Below are positions 38,001-48,795 of a stretch of 64,000 bases of DNA, one piece after another. Made by a program: the position numbers and the translations under genes. Every line of letters begins with the position of its first letter. The first letter of the stretch is position 1. The DNA comes from Verticillium longisporum (taxonomy: Eukaryota; Ascomycota; Sordariomycetes; Glomerellales; Plectosphaerellaceae), in assembly GCA_019188255.1 (NCBI GenBank), contig JAETXT010000003.1:2108001-2172000 (forward strand). The letters are read 5' to 3'. The notes beneath the pieces are model-generated. The model saw nothing but the letters and a program-made list of their open reading frames with translations, was not told where the DNA came from and did no database searches.

Positions 38001-38760
38001 TTCCATCAATCTTGCCATTATCCTTTGCATCGAGTGCAGCGGCATCCATCGGTCGCTCGGCACTCACATCAGCAAAGTACGGTCTCTCACGCTTGACATC
38101 ACGTCATTCACCGCCGATATTGTAGAGCTGCTCATGCTCGTCGGCAACCGCGTCGCAAATATGATTTGGGAGGCGAAGCTTGATGCTTCCATCAAACCCG
38201 GGCCGCAGGCGACACGTGAACAGCGACTGCGCTTCATCACAGCGAAGTACGTTGACCGAGCCTATGTTGAGCCGATATCCACAACATTGTCGCGTTACTC
38301 GACGCCAGACGAGACTTTGCTGGCAGGTATCAAGAAGAACGAGGTTCAACAAGTCATCTATGCTATGGCTCTCAAGGCAAACCCCAACGCCACCGATAAG
38401 TCGAGAGGCACACATGCCGTGTTCCTCGCCCTGGCAGCCGCGGACCCAGCGTCTCCTTCGGCAGTTGGAGGTCAACAGCCCGAACCCGAGAAGCCGGTAC
38501 CGTTCCCCGTGGCGGAGATGCTCGTGCAGAACGGCGCCGAGATTCCAACTACGATGCCAGCCTTCCCGCTCAGCCGCAGCGCACAGTTGTATGTCGAGCA
38601 GAAACGAGGGCGGTCGGTTGGCATTGCTCGAGATAGCATTGGTTCTTTGCGACCAAGCCAAAACGCGGGCGAGAAGATTCAACAAGACATGGATTCAAGG
38701 CTACACAAACGCATGAGCGCGGGCGGCCGCCTGGCGAAGAGTCCGATCCCGGAGAGGTAG
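35096..38760 (+). CDS. BAR-PH-ArfGAP protein (ACAP/centaurin-like, Csx2 type)
   Basis: Arf GTPase-activating protein that should act on curved membranes in vesicle traffic. Six exons give 1,109 aa; introns are 35160-35266, 35401-35465, 35856-35913, 35981-36034 and 37398-37448, and all phases close. The N-terminus MGIVSSRP fits an N-myristoylation signal (Gly2, Ser6). Residues 1-250 form a conserved fungal extension ending in WKWKPPKNMEDRGGGWRNSC. A BAR-type coiled coil spans about 300-560 (ALEQKTGNMRMQVKRVLKKA, ESKDYYAYLARYLGQR). The PH domain (about 650-775) includes HKFWIVLDQGKLSEY. The ArfGAP zinc finger begins near 830 (CSDC, then CIEC) with arginine finger in IHRSLGTH and LTLDITSF. Degenerate C-terminal repeats resemble ankyrins. 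The intron at 37398 removes a stop codon that would separate the BAR and PH parts. The 54-nt fourth intron is in frame and stop-free. Confidence 0.95.
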
Positions 38761-40794
38761 CGGTCTCGTCGTGTGGATCGGAAACTGGCGACTGCTGAGT
38801 GCATGCCGATGCTGTGGCAGTTGCGGCGGATAGGATCTTCGCTCGTTGTGGAGTTGTCCGACGACGCGTCATGAGAAGTTCTAATTGGTACCCTGGAGAA
38901 GGACACAGAGCTAGGGAGGCAAGAGTCTTGTTTGGCAAGTGCAAGGGTGACAGATACCCGTGGAGGGCGCCTGTGTTAGTTTATCGGCGGCATGTTGCTT
39001 TTTGGAAACTTGACCACCACCATGGTTCACGAATGGATACGAGAGGTCAGGCATCATGAGGCCTATTTCTTCTTTTTCTCTTGTTCTTTTCTTTTCCTTG
39101 AGCAATACGTCAGGCACTTGCGGGGGACCTTGTAACCCACGACGATCGAGTGGGGTGGTGAGGTCTGGATTGGAAAGGCGATGGGCGGGCGGGCAGACGG
39201 CTGAGGGGGGAGTTGGTGTGTATGGATAGATACTGCCTAATGGTAATGATACGAACAGTGAAATGCCATCTTAGCACCAGAAAGAAGAGGTCTCGTTCTG
39301 CGCCTCCAGTTCGACCCTTGAATCCCGGGTCTGGTGCAGTCTGGTGCATATGACGGATCATCACGAAGGAGCAATTCCTAATGTGGTCCCTGGCGTTGCA
39401 GGAATCGGTGCGCCACACCACAGCCACGAGGAGGCCATGCGGACACAGCACAAGACCCACAAACACATGGGTGCGTCCCAAGTTAGGTAGGCCCTGCTTG
39501 GTTCCCTCCCTCCAGTACTTTGTGGTAACGGGAATACAGATGGGCTGTATGCATCAACGATCTGCTTCGCTTCAGACAAGGTTGTGCGGCAAACTTGTCG
39601 ACTGTGCGTGTGTGCCAGGCGTGGGGCACGCGTGATGGCATGTCTTGCTTCACGACGGCAGTACCGGCTGCCAGGTGGGGGACTTCACACGGGATGATGT
39701 GGGCGAGTCAGGGCGACACAGCAGGTGAGAGGGTGGATGGTCACCGTGAGCTACCTAGCTGGGGATGGGGAGCAGACCGCCCCAAACAGCGAGTTTTGCG
39801 TTCGAGGACGCCGGATGAGTGAAGTGAGTGAGTGTTCTGCGTCATCTGCGCAGGCGGCAGGCTGCAGCGGCTGCTGCATGTGAGGTGGGTTCCAGTCGCC
39901 ACCCTGCGCCTGGTCTGCCCCCGGACTGGGTGCCGCCGAGAAGAGAGTGAGAAGAGACGAGGAGGGAGGAAGAGGCAGATGGCGGCGGTGAAATTCAAGC
40001 GTTGGGTGGTCGGTGACGCCAGAAATAGGTGGGTGGACTGGGCTGGCTGACTTGCAGGCTGTTGGCGAGCTCGGATTCCACGTAGGTCGCTGCTCCTGCC
40101 CCGGTTTTGGATACCGAGGGGTGGAATCGAGCTTGGAGGCCGCTGTGCTCCCTACAAGGTAGCTACGCAGCTACGGTACCTCGCAGGCCTGGGTAGGTAG
40201 CTGGGTACATGCACCAGCCTGGGCTGTGGTGACTTGAACGAGTGACAGCATCAGCCATCTGGTCCCTCTCAGCCGGATCATTGGATCAGCCGTTCTCTAG
40301 CCCAGTGCGCAACCAATCAAAAGCCGCGCATGCTCCTGAGCCCCCCTGTGCCTGCCTGGCGCACTCGAGCGGGCAATCCCTAGTAGTGACCCCATCCTCA
40401 AAAGCACTTACCCATCCAGATCCAGTCGGCAACTCTCAGTCACGGTCCAGGCTGCTATCCTCTTTCGATCCAGCTTCACGCAAATCACAGTCGCCGGATT
40501 TCCATCTCTGCACACCAGGCAACACTGCGCAATCTACACACTTCTCTATAATATTATCCAACACAACTGGAGCGCGCATAACTAGGCATCGCCATCACGA
40601 ACCCCCAGTCTGTCCGAGTCTAGACGTGCGTGAGCAAGCACGAGCCGGCTGCTCCATTCACAGCTCCCCTTCTCGGCGGTAGCCCTGCCTGTTCTGCCTG
40701 GCCTGGTCTGGCTGTGCCCCAACGTCACCTCACGGATTCGCGTCATCCCACACCCTTTACCTTGCACAGGAGTCATCGCGCTCCAGCCGCTGCC
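38761..40794. other. Gene-free interval (2.0 kb)
   Basis: 3' region of the ArfGAP gene and promoter/leader of the FHA kinase gene, same orientation. Contains GGTAGCTAC/TACC-type short repeats at 40150-40205. No coding frame is convincing. Confidence 0.5.
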
Positions 40795-43020
40795 ATGGCG
40801 CCCCGTGAGAAGAGCCAATTGAAGCGTCTTCGAGTGAGTCTGCTTCTCGCCCCTGCCCACCACTGCTGGTCCGTTCTTAACCGTGCTCTCCGCCTCCAGG
40901 GTTCGCTGCCAGACAACGAGACAGAGTCCAAGAAACCTCGACGCTCCGAGAGGCTCTCCGTCAACGACCCAGACAAGACGCCCGTTTCGCACAAAGGCCA
41001 TCTCCCCTCCCCCGTCACCCACACCACCGAGCCGGACGCCAACGACCGCCACAAGTCGCCGACCGCCACGCCGCCGGAAGGCCGCCCCAGCCAGGTGAAC
41101 CCGCGCGAGGAGACCCCGGTCCAGGCCAACATCCTGTCGTCACCGCCGCAAGACACACAGGCCTTCTCGCAGTACCCGCCCGAGACCAAGGACAGCCTGT
41201 CGGACGATGTAGAGGACGAGGTGAAGGAGGGCGTGTGGGGCTACTTGTTCCCCCTCGATACCAAGTATGGCCGATCGCTGGTCATGAAGAAGCGGACGGC
41301 GTGCCCCATGCCCGACACGGTGGCGGACAAGGTGTCAGATGAGGACCGGAAGGGCAAGTCACCTGCGCGCAAAGAGGAGGTGGCCTACGAGAAGACCAAG
41401 ATCAAGGGTATCGCGTCAGGAGGCTACCTGATCGGCCGGCACCCTGAGTGTGGTGAGTGCTGCGCCCCTCTGCGCTGAGTTCGAGAAAGTGCATGCTTCC
41501 TGACTACCATAGATATTGTCATTGACGACCCGATCGTGTCCAACCGCCACTGTCTTCTCTTCATAGAGAACAAGGGCGGCGACACGGTGGCCATTGTTGA
41601 AGATCTGTCCAGCAACGGCACCTTTGTCAACGAGGCTATTGTCGGCAGAAACCAGAGGAGAGAACTCCGCGAACAGGATGAAATTGCTGTCCTTGACAAA
41701 GCCCGCTTCATCTTCAGATATCCGAAGAGCCGGCAGACGAGCCCTTTCCACCAGTCTTACACACTGCTGCAGAAGCTGGGCAAGGGTCACTTTGCCGAGG
41801 TGTTCCTTTGCGTCGAGAAGTCCACAGGTCAACAGTACGCCGTCAAGGTCTTCAGCAAAACACCAGGCATGGAAGAACGTTCGAAGCAGGAGGGGCTCCA
41901 ACAAGAAATAGCAGTTCTCATGGGAGTCAGTCACCCGAACGTTCTCTGCCTCAAGGATACGTTCAACGAGCGTAATGCGGTCTATCTCGTTTTGGAGCTG
42001 GCGCCCGAGGGTGAGCTGTTCAACTTTATCGTCATGAAGCAAAAAGTTTCTGAGGATGAGACGCGGAAGCTTTTCAAGCAGCTGTTCCAGGGGATCAAGT
42101 ACTTGGTATGCACCACCCCTCTACGCTCTAGGCACCAAGGTATCACTAACGAGAGCAGCATGAGCGGAACATTGTTCATCGAGACATTAAGCCTGAAAAC
42201 ATTCTCATGGTGGACAAGGAGCTCCACGTCAAGCTTGCCGACTTTGGTCTCGCCAAGATTATTGGTGAAGAGTCGTTTACCACGACTCTCTGTGGCACAC
42301 CTAGCTACGTCGCACCAGAGATCCTTGCCGATTCGAAGCGAAAGTACACCAAGGCTGTCGATATCTGGTCGCTTGGCGTGGTATTGTATATTTGTCTGTG
42401 CGGCTTCCCGCCATTCTCAGATGAGTTATTTTCTAAGGAGTTCCCGTACACTCTTTCCCAGCAGATCAAGAGCGGACGTTTCGACTATCCCTCGCCTTAC
42501 TGGGACTCTGTCGGCGACCCAGCACGTGAGTTATCCTAGTTGAGCAGGAAAGCTTTTGTGGCTAATTCACAGCGCAGTCGATCTCATTGACTCGATGCTG
42601 GTCGTCAATGTCGAGCGCAGGTTCACCATCGATCAATGCCTGTCTCACCCCTGGCTGACACAGGGTACGCCTGCCGTCAACGATAGTACCGATGGCCTTG
42701 TGGGCGGCATCAGGGGCCTGGAGGTCCATCGCCGTGGAGTTGTTCGGGAGCGAACACTGCTGAGCTCGCTGAACTCGGTCGAAGTCACGGCCAAGATTCC
42801 AGCGAATAAGCATTCGAACCACGTCAAGGTCTTCGCAAAGAATGCCCACAAGGCTAAGGCGGCGGCGAAAGAATCCGGTCCTGCTCATAACCGAGGCGCT
42901 GGTGAGTTCATGGAGATGGGCAGCAAAGGCGACCAAGACCTTTTCGCGAACGACGGTAACAGTGTCTACTCCAAAACAGAACTAGCGAGTGACAAGACGA
43001 AGAACAAGAGTCGGCAATGA
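40795..43020 (+). CDS. prd-4: FHA-domain checkpoint kinase, CHK2/Cds1 family (Neurospora PRD-4 type)
   Basis: Ser/Thr kinase of the DNA-damage checkpoint; in Neurospora PRD-4 also signals to the circadian clock. Five exons give 664 aa; introns 40834-40899, 41453-41512, 42106-42158 and 42526-42577. The N-terminal 185 residues are disordered and basic/proline-rich with a few SQ/TQ sites (TQAFSQYP). The FHA domain spans about 186-275 (GGYLIGRHPECD, SNRHC, SSNGTFVNE), with the Arg, Ser-Arg-His and Asn-Gly-Thr residues that bind phosphothreonine. The kinase domain spans about 279-555: glycine loop GKGHFAEV, Lys in YAVKVF, catalytic HRDIKPEN, DFGLA, CGTPSYVAPE. All catalytic residues are present. 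The tail (about 110 aa) is basic and Ala/Lys-rich. The ATG at 40795 gives MAPREKSQLKRLR. The same family could be named cds1, and orthology within CHK2/DUN1 kinases is inferred. Confidence 0.93.
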
Positions 43021-43654
43021 GTGGGGACGGCGTCTCGTATAGTTTGAATATCGGTAATATTGGGATTCCCCTTTCAGCGTCACAATTATTCTGCCTCTTG
43101 GTATGAGGGTGTAGGGAGCCTTTGGCATGGCGACACTCATGGATTTGGAGCTGGCTGGGGGTGAGTGAGGACGGGGATACTTTGGCGCCAGTGTGTTGCT
43201 ACAAAAGTTCAAGGCGTTGTTCTTCTTGGCTTGATATGTGTAGCCTAATACCTGCTTGTTACTAGACATCCTTAGACATCCTTATGACCCCAGCAGGTGG
43301 GAACAAATTCTGGAAGCTGTCTCGCCGATGAACCAACATGCGATCTCGTGGTGCAGGAGAGTTGAGGTGACAGGCTCGCCAGCTCTGACCAGGGATGCCC
43401 GAAGAATTGCCGGGCGGCACACCGTGCCCCACGACCACGCAGCCAGGCGACGCCAGGACAGGGGAAAGTTCGAGGCTGAGTCAGCATGTGCCCCTCCTCG
43501 CGCACAAAAAAATGGCAAGCAGTGGGGTCGACCCGATGTGCCATAATCAAACGACAGACGAGCCAGCGGTTGACGACGACAACAACGCAAACGAGAGAAA
43601 CCTCGCGCCCCTCCAAACACCACATCGGAACGGAACGGCAACAGGCGACCCAAT
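43021..43654. other. Intergenic promoter/leader of eIF3m
   Basis: 634 bases between the kinase stop and the eIF3m start, same strand. Nothing beyond a plausible 3' UTR and promoter is seen. Confidence 0.5.
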
Positions 43655-45109
43655 ATGGCGGCTGGATCGACTACCCAGAATGCGCAGCCGCAGCTGCTGT
43701 TCGTGGACGGCACCTTCCCCGAGCTGGCTGGCGAGATGGCAGACTACCTCCACATCGCCGACGAGGTCAAGCCCCTGCTGGAGGACGAGTCCAAGAAGGA
43801 TGAGGCCCTCGCCAAGCTTGTGCGCTCCTCTTCGGCCCTGACCTCTGTCCCCGAGAAGGAGTTCACCGCCGCGTCCAACCTCATGATCCACCTCGTCATG
43901 CAGTCCAACGAGCCCAAGAAGCACCTGCCCGCGCTGTGCCAGGCCTTCAGCAAGCCCATCGCCACGTCGCCCATCAACGGCGTCGGCCTGAGCCTCAACG
44001 CCCTGACGACCGTGTTCAACCTCATCGACCCCAAGAACCCGATTCGCTTCAACGTCTTCTCAGCCATTCTCAAGTTCCTCAAGGCACACGGCATGTTCGA
44101 CACGATCGAGCCCTACCTCAAGCACATTCCCACCTGGTTTGATGACTGGAACACGGGCGAGGAGTACCAGCGGAATATGTATGTCGACATTTCTGAGGTT
44201 GCGGCCGAGGCAGGCCAGGATGAGTGAGTAGTTTTCCCCCTATCCTTCTTTTTTTTCGCTTTTTGGAGGAGTCCTAACCGCGGTCCTTCGCACATCAGAC
44301 AGAGCTACGAGTACCTTCTCAAGGCCCTGCGCACGTTCGACGCCGACGACAAGGAGGAGCTTGCCTCCGAGGAGGCTCAGGAGCTGTCGCTGCGCGCCGT
44401 CAAGGAGGCCCTCCTGTCGCCCACGCACCTCCTCTTCACCGATGTTCGCAGCATACCCAGTGTCCAGAACCTCAGCGAGACGCACCCCGTGTGGTCGCAG
44501 CTGCTGGACATTTTCGCCGAGCAGGACCTCGAAGACTACAACGACTTCAACGACGAGCACGAGGGCTTCGTCGAGAAGGAGGAGCTCGACGGCGACCGCC
44601 TGCTCCGCAAGATGCGTCTCCTCACATTCGCCAGCCTCGCGGCGCAGACGACGAGCCGCCGCATCGAGTACGCGTCCATCGCCAAGGCGCTGCAGGTGCC
44701 GTCCGAGGACGTGGAGCTGTGGGCCATTGACATTATCCGCGCCGGCCTCGTCGAGGGCCGTCTCTCGCAGCAGGAGAAGGTCTTCCTCGTGCACAAGGTC
44801 ACGTACCGCGTCTTCGGCACGAGGCAGTGGCAGGAGCTCGCCACGCGTCTCGACTCGTGGCGCAACCCGCTCACGGGGCTCAACGAGGTGCTTCGCAAGG
44901 AGGAGCCCAACGCCAAGGCTCAGAAGGAGCGCGAGGTGCAGGAGCTCGAGCGCAAGCTCCAGGGCGCCGGCCTCGAGGGCGGCAGCGGCGGTGGCGCCGG
45001 TGGACGGCAGCGCGGCGGCAACCAGGGCCGCCGGGACAACAGGGAGCGCGAGCCCAGGGAGCCCAAGGAGCCCCGGGAACCGAAGCTGAGGACGGACGAC
45101 GACGACTGA
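43655..45109 (+). CDS. eif3m: Eukaryotic translation initiation factor 3 subunit M
   Basis: PCI-domain subunit of the eIF3 scaffold on the 40S ribosome. Two exons, 43655-44223 and 44299-45109 (75-nt intron), give 459 aa, the usual size for ascomycete eIF3m. Family features: [19 protein letters not shown] near the start; helical repeats ([39 protein letters not shown]); PCI domain at about 200-370 ([53 protein letters not shown]). The C-terminus is an Arg/Gly/Glu-rich low-complexity tail ([14 protein letters not shown] then [12 protein letters not shown]), common in RNA-associated proteins. The ATG at 43655 is the first in frame at the family N-terminus. It is convergent with ura6, 687 bases between stops. 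Confidence 0.97.
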
Positions 45110-45796
45110 ACTGGGAGACTCGGATCAGGGAAAACATGACTAGGAAAGGGGGGGAAGGGGACAAGCCGTTTGTGTGATAATTACAGGACGGGGAAAGAAA
45201 GGGCGGGGGGTTAGGTTTTCCGGGGCCCGCGTGGTTACTGGAAGCCCCGCGAGGCGTGGCTCGGACATGATGACTGCATGGCGGGTCATGACTGGCTTTA
45301 CAGGGAATCCAATGAATCGGCGTACCATGGTTACTTGTGAGGGTTGTGTTTTCGGTGTGCTTGGTGAGAACAGAAATGTCTACATGTGTTTTAAGCCTGA
45401 CGCGAGGCTTCCCATGGCCGTCCGGATTCCCTGGCTTAAGCAGGGTGCAAGTACGACGGCGAGAGTATGTGTTGAAAATATAATTATAAATGTATGAAAA
45501 GGCTTGGCCACTCAGGCCTGTCGAGTGTTGATACACATACAAAGGAGAGTACGCCCAAAGGAGGCGGCGTAATTTTTTTCTAGGTCTTTGTTTTCTTTCT
45601 CGGCGTGGCCTTGAAGGGCCGGCCAGAAAACGACGCTCCCGCAGCTATCCGCCCATCATTTCTATCCTTCTATCCCGCGCGCACAATCAACAACGAGATC
45701 CACCGTCCCCATGCCGTACGTCCAGGAGAACAATCTGGGTGATGGCACGCGGTGTGGTGAGGGACATCATCCAAATGTCCTCAAGAGACGGGCCAC
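45110..45796. other. Convergent 3' UTR interval
   Basis: Lies between the stops of eif3m (+) and ura6 (-). A/T-rich stretches at 45470-45490 and 45570-45580 fit polyadenylation regions. No gene seen. Confidence 0.5.
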
Positions 45797-46846
45797 TCAA
45801 AAGTTGCTGAGCCTGGCCTTGAGCTGCGTCTTGGTGACCTCGTAGACGTCCTCGGGGGTGGAGGTGGCGTCGATCTTGATGACGCGGCCCTCCTGGGCAA
45901 AGTAGTCGACGACGGGCATGCTCGTCTCGACAAAGGTGCGGAAGCGCTTGCGGATGCTCTCGGCATTGTCGTCGGCGCGGCCGCTCGTCTTGCCGCGCTC
46001 GAGCAGGCGGGCCCCCATGGTGGCCTCGGGGCAGTCGTAGAAGAGGACGAGCTTGGCGGGGCAGACGGCGGCCTCGAACTTGACGGCCTGGTCCATCTTG
46101 CGCGGGAAGCCGTCGATGAGGAAGCGGTGCTCCGCGGCGCCGGGGCCGGCGGCGTCAATGGTCGCCTGCATGGCGTTCTCGAGCAGCTGCACCGTCACCT
46201 CCATGGGCACGATGAGGCCGTCCTTGATGTAGTCCTTGATGAGCTGGCCGAACTGCGAGCCGGGGCGGTCCTGCTCGGCGCGCAGCAGGTCGCCGGCCGA
46301 GAGGTGGGTGAAGCCGTGGTGCTTGACGAGGTTGGCGCACTGCGTGCCCTTGCCGGCGCCGGGCCCGCCGAGGACGAAGAGGACGGTCGTCGTCTTGGGG
46401 GAGAAGGTCGGCGTCGCCTTGGCCGGGGCCGCGAGGGCGGGCTTCTTGCTGGGGCCGTCGATGAGGGGCATGTTGTCGGAGGGGGGGGGCTTGGCTAGAA
46501 GGGGTGGCCGTGTCAGTTTGCTTTCACCGTTGGGGGTTTCACTGCGGACAGATGCTCAGGTCGAAAAGGGGCGGACTGGCTGCCACGTACTGCCGTTTCT
46601 GCTGTTGACGAGCAGGGTGTAGGAGATGCTGCAGAGGCCGAGGAGCGCGACAAAGGGGAGGACCTTGATGCCGTTCTTGTCCTTGGGAGGCTGCGATGAG
46701 TAGGCGCGGCGCGAGGTCTGCTGGAGGGTGCGCAGAGACGAGCTGGCGAAGGGTGCAGAGCGGGGAGCTATCGTGGAGGACGCGATGCGGGATGCAGTGC
46801 AGGCAGTGGGCAGGCTGCGCCATAAGGTTCGCGGGGTTGCGTGCAT
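45797..46846 (-). CDS. ura6: UMP-CMP kinase (uridylate kinase, Ura6) with N-terminal membrane extension
   Basis: Phosphorylates UMP and CMP (and dUMP) with ATP in pyrimidine nucleotide synthesis. Two exons (46591-46846 and 45797-46494, minus) give 317 aa. The catalytic part (about residues 95-317) shows P-loop GGPGAGKGTQC, NMP-binding LSAGDLLRAE, IDGFPRKMDQ, LFYDCPEATMGARLLERG with a short LID (RADDNAESIRKRF), and a C-terminal EDVYEVTKTQ helix. Yeast Ura6 is about 204 aa. The extra 90 residues here are Arg/Ser/Thr-rich like a mitochondrial presequence and then contain one hydrophobic segment (IKVLPFVALLGLCSISYTLL, about 65-84). Met at 46471 (MPLIDGPSKK), just after the intron, could start a short soluble form. 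The kinase call is firm; the location is inferred. Confidence 0.95.
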
Positions 46847-47398
46847 TGTGAAATGGTCGGGGGTGATGACGTTGGGACGATTTGGGGGGTGAGGGTGTTG
46901 TCCTGCTGATGGGGGTCAGGCCTGATGCTGCTGCTGCTGCTGCACTGCTACTGTCAAGCCCGTCGTGTTCTGCTGATCCTCCAATGGCTTTGGTGTGTCG
47001 TGTCGTACTGCAGCTGTGCCAATGGCCAACTCTTTTTTTTTTTTCGAGGAGGAAAAGGGTGAATTGGCACCGGGGGAGGTGTGGCCCCTCGAGGTAAAGG
47101 TAATTTGGCGATGCGTGTGCTAGGGAGCTCAGACCCCTGCCTGGGAGCCCCTTGCCTATCGCGCTTTCACATGGTCTGGGCTCTCCAGGCTCTGGTCTGC
47201 GAGAGGATATCTATTGCCATTCCAGCTTGTTGAGTCCATTGATCGTGCTTTGCAAAGGCTCAAACGTCAAAAAAAGATACAAGAGTTCAGTTGGTTCAGT
47301 TCATGGAGTCCTCCCCCCCCAAAGTCAGGCCTCACCATAGAGCACCATCAAAGCATCCCGTGACCAGCTCATGCCGCCACACCACCGTGCTATGCATC
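46847..47398. other. Promoter interval of ura6
   Basis: Between ura6 and the next minus-strand gene. Contains a short CTG repeat (46926-46942) and T12-like and C-rich homopolymers. No gene seen. Confidence 0.5.
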
Positions 47399-48103
47399 TC
47401 ACTGCACCTTCTTCAGCGGCTTGTGAGCTTCCCTCTCGATGCCGCCAAGCCCGTTGACACGTCCGTACAGCCACTTGAGCAGCACGGTGCTCGCCGTCAT
47501 GAGCGACGCGGCGCCCGTGAACAAGGCCACGCGCTGCGGCGTGTCGAGAATGGCAAAGATGGGATAGGGATACCAGCCGTTGTGGCTGAAGCACAGCTCG
47601 ACCCAGCCCCAGTACAGGAACGCGATGCCCATGCTGATGGCCATGGCGGCGTAGGCGCGGATGGTCCACGGCGGGCTCAGCAGCAGCAGGTCGAGCGTCA
47701 GCACGACGGCCGGCACGAGGTGGAAGCCCACGTCCGTCACCCAGTACAGCTCCATCTCGGGCGGGTAGAGCAGCGCCGTGTCAATGGCGCGGATGCCCCA
47801 GTACAGCAGGCTGATGAGGACCTCGAGCGGCGCCGACGTCACCGACATGGCGTTCTTCAGCGCGAAGAGCGGGCGGTGGAGCGTCAGGTCGGCGGCGACG
47901 CCCAGGGCGAACGTGACAAAGGCCATGGCGAGGCCAATGTTGGTGAGGTGCTGGTAGTAGCCGCCATACCCCTTGACCATGGGGTGATCCCACCGGTCGA
48001 GCCAGCGGAAGGAGAGCGTGAAGGACACGAGGCCGGCCGTGTGCAGGAGGAGAGAGAAGAGGCGCGAGGGCGACTCGAGCCGCTGGAGAGGGTGACGGGC
48101 CAT
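47399..48103 (-). CDS. FAR-17a/AIG1-like integral membrane protein
   Basis: Intronless 234-aa polytopic membrane protein of the FAR-17a/AIG1 (ADTRP) family. Animal members hydrolyse fatty acid esters of hydroxy fatty acids using a Thr and a His; the fungal substrate is unknown. About six hydrophobic segments are visible (for example LFSLLLHTAGLVSFTLSF, IGLAMAFVTFALGVAADLTL, ISLLYWGIRAIDTALLYPP, VPAVVLTLDLLLLSPPW, AAMAISMGIAFLYWGWVELC, LFTGAASLMTAS). The TDVGFHLVPAVVL segment contains the family's conserved His, and the WYPYPIFAILD block is typical. The C-terminus is basic and cytosolic-looking. The start at 48103 is the first ATG; the 692-base divergent region to cyp15 is a shared promoter. 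Confidence 0.85.
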   Translation of the reverse strand: MARHPLQRLESPSRLFSLLLHTAGLVSFTLSFRWLDRWDHPMVKGYGGYYQHLTNIGLAMAFVTFALGVAADLTLHRPLFALKNAMSVTSAPLEVLISLLYWGIRAIDTALLYPPEMELYWVTDVGFHLVPAVVLTLDLLLLSPPWTIRAYAAMAISMGIAFLYWGWVELCFSHNGWYPYPIFAILDTPQRVALFTGAASLMTASTVLLKWLYGRVNGLGGIEREAHKPLKKVQ

Positions 48104-48795
48104 GGCTGTGTCGAGAGGTTCGGGGATTGCGTGTGGGCGATCAGACGGGTTATTGTTTTCGTATTTTTCTTTTGAGCTATGAAGGAGGTTGTTGGGTCAT
48201 ACTGAACAGATGAGGGGGGTTCAGTGATGATATCAAGACAGTTCACTGTCAACGTCACTGGTGCCCACGTATGGGTCGTCCGGGACCTTGAAGAAGCCGA
48301 GCCTCCGATGCCGAAGAGAGCCACGCCACTGCCTGGTGGACGTCTCGCAGTCGTAGTCGACTCATCTTGGCGTTCTCAGAAGTAGTTCGATGTTGATCCA
48401 AATTCGACATGTTGCATTGCATGTCCTCGAAACTTTTAGTTGTGTCTTCCCACTTGAGGCACAAATGCAGTACCCCTTGTCCCACCCCCGTAATAAGGGA
48501 TGCCACCTGTAGCAGCCGCCCACGAGCGCACTAATACGGAACGCTGGGCACCTCGTTGTAGGGAGCTGGCAACGCCTGGAGCAGCCGCATGCCGCATGCC
48601 GCACTCATCTGCAGCCGCTAGCTGGGTCAATCGCATCCTGTGATTGGCCTGATCAGGCTCGAAAGCATTCCGCCTGAGAGCTTGTTCATCCATCTTCAAC
48701 TTCGTTGCAAACCTCCAGGTCGATCACCCCCCCTCTACAGAAAGCTATCGTATTGCGTCGCATGAGGCTCCGTGACAAGGCTCGAACCACCCAAC
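48104..48795. other. Divergent promoter between the AIG1-like gene and cyp15
   Basis: 692 bases shared by two divergent genes. Short frames on the minus strand (48255-48699) have no recognisable content. Confidence 0.5.
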
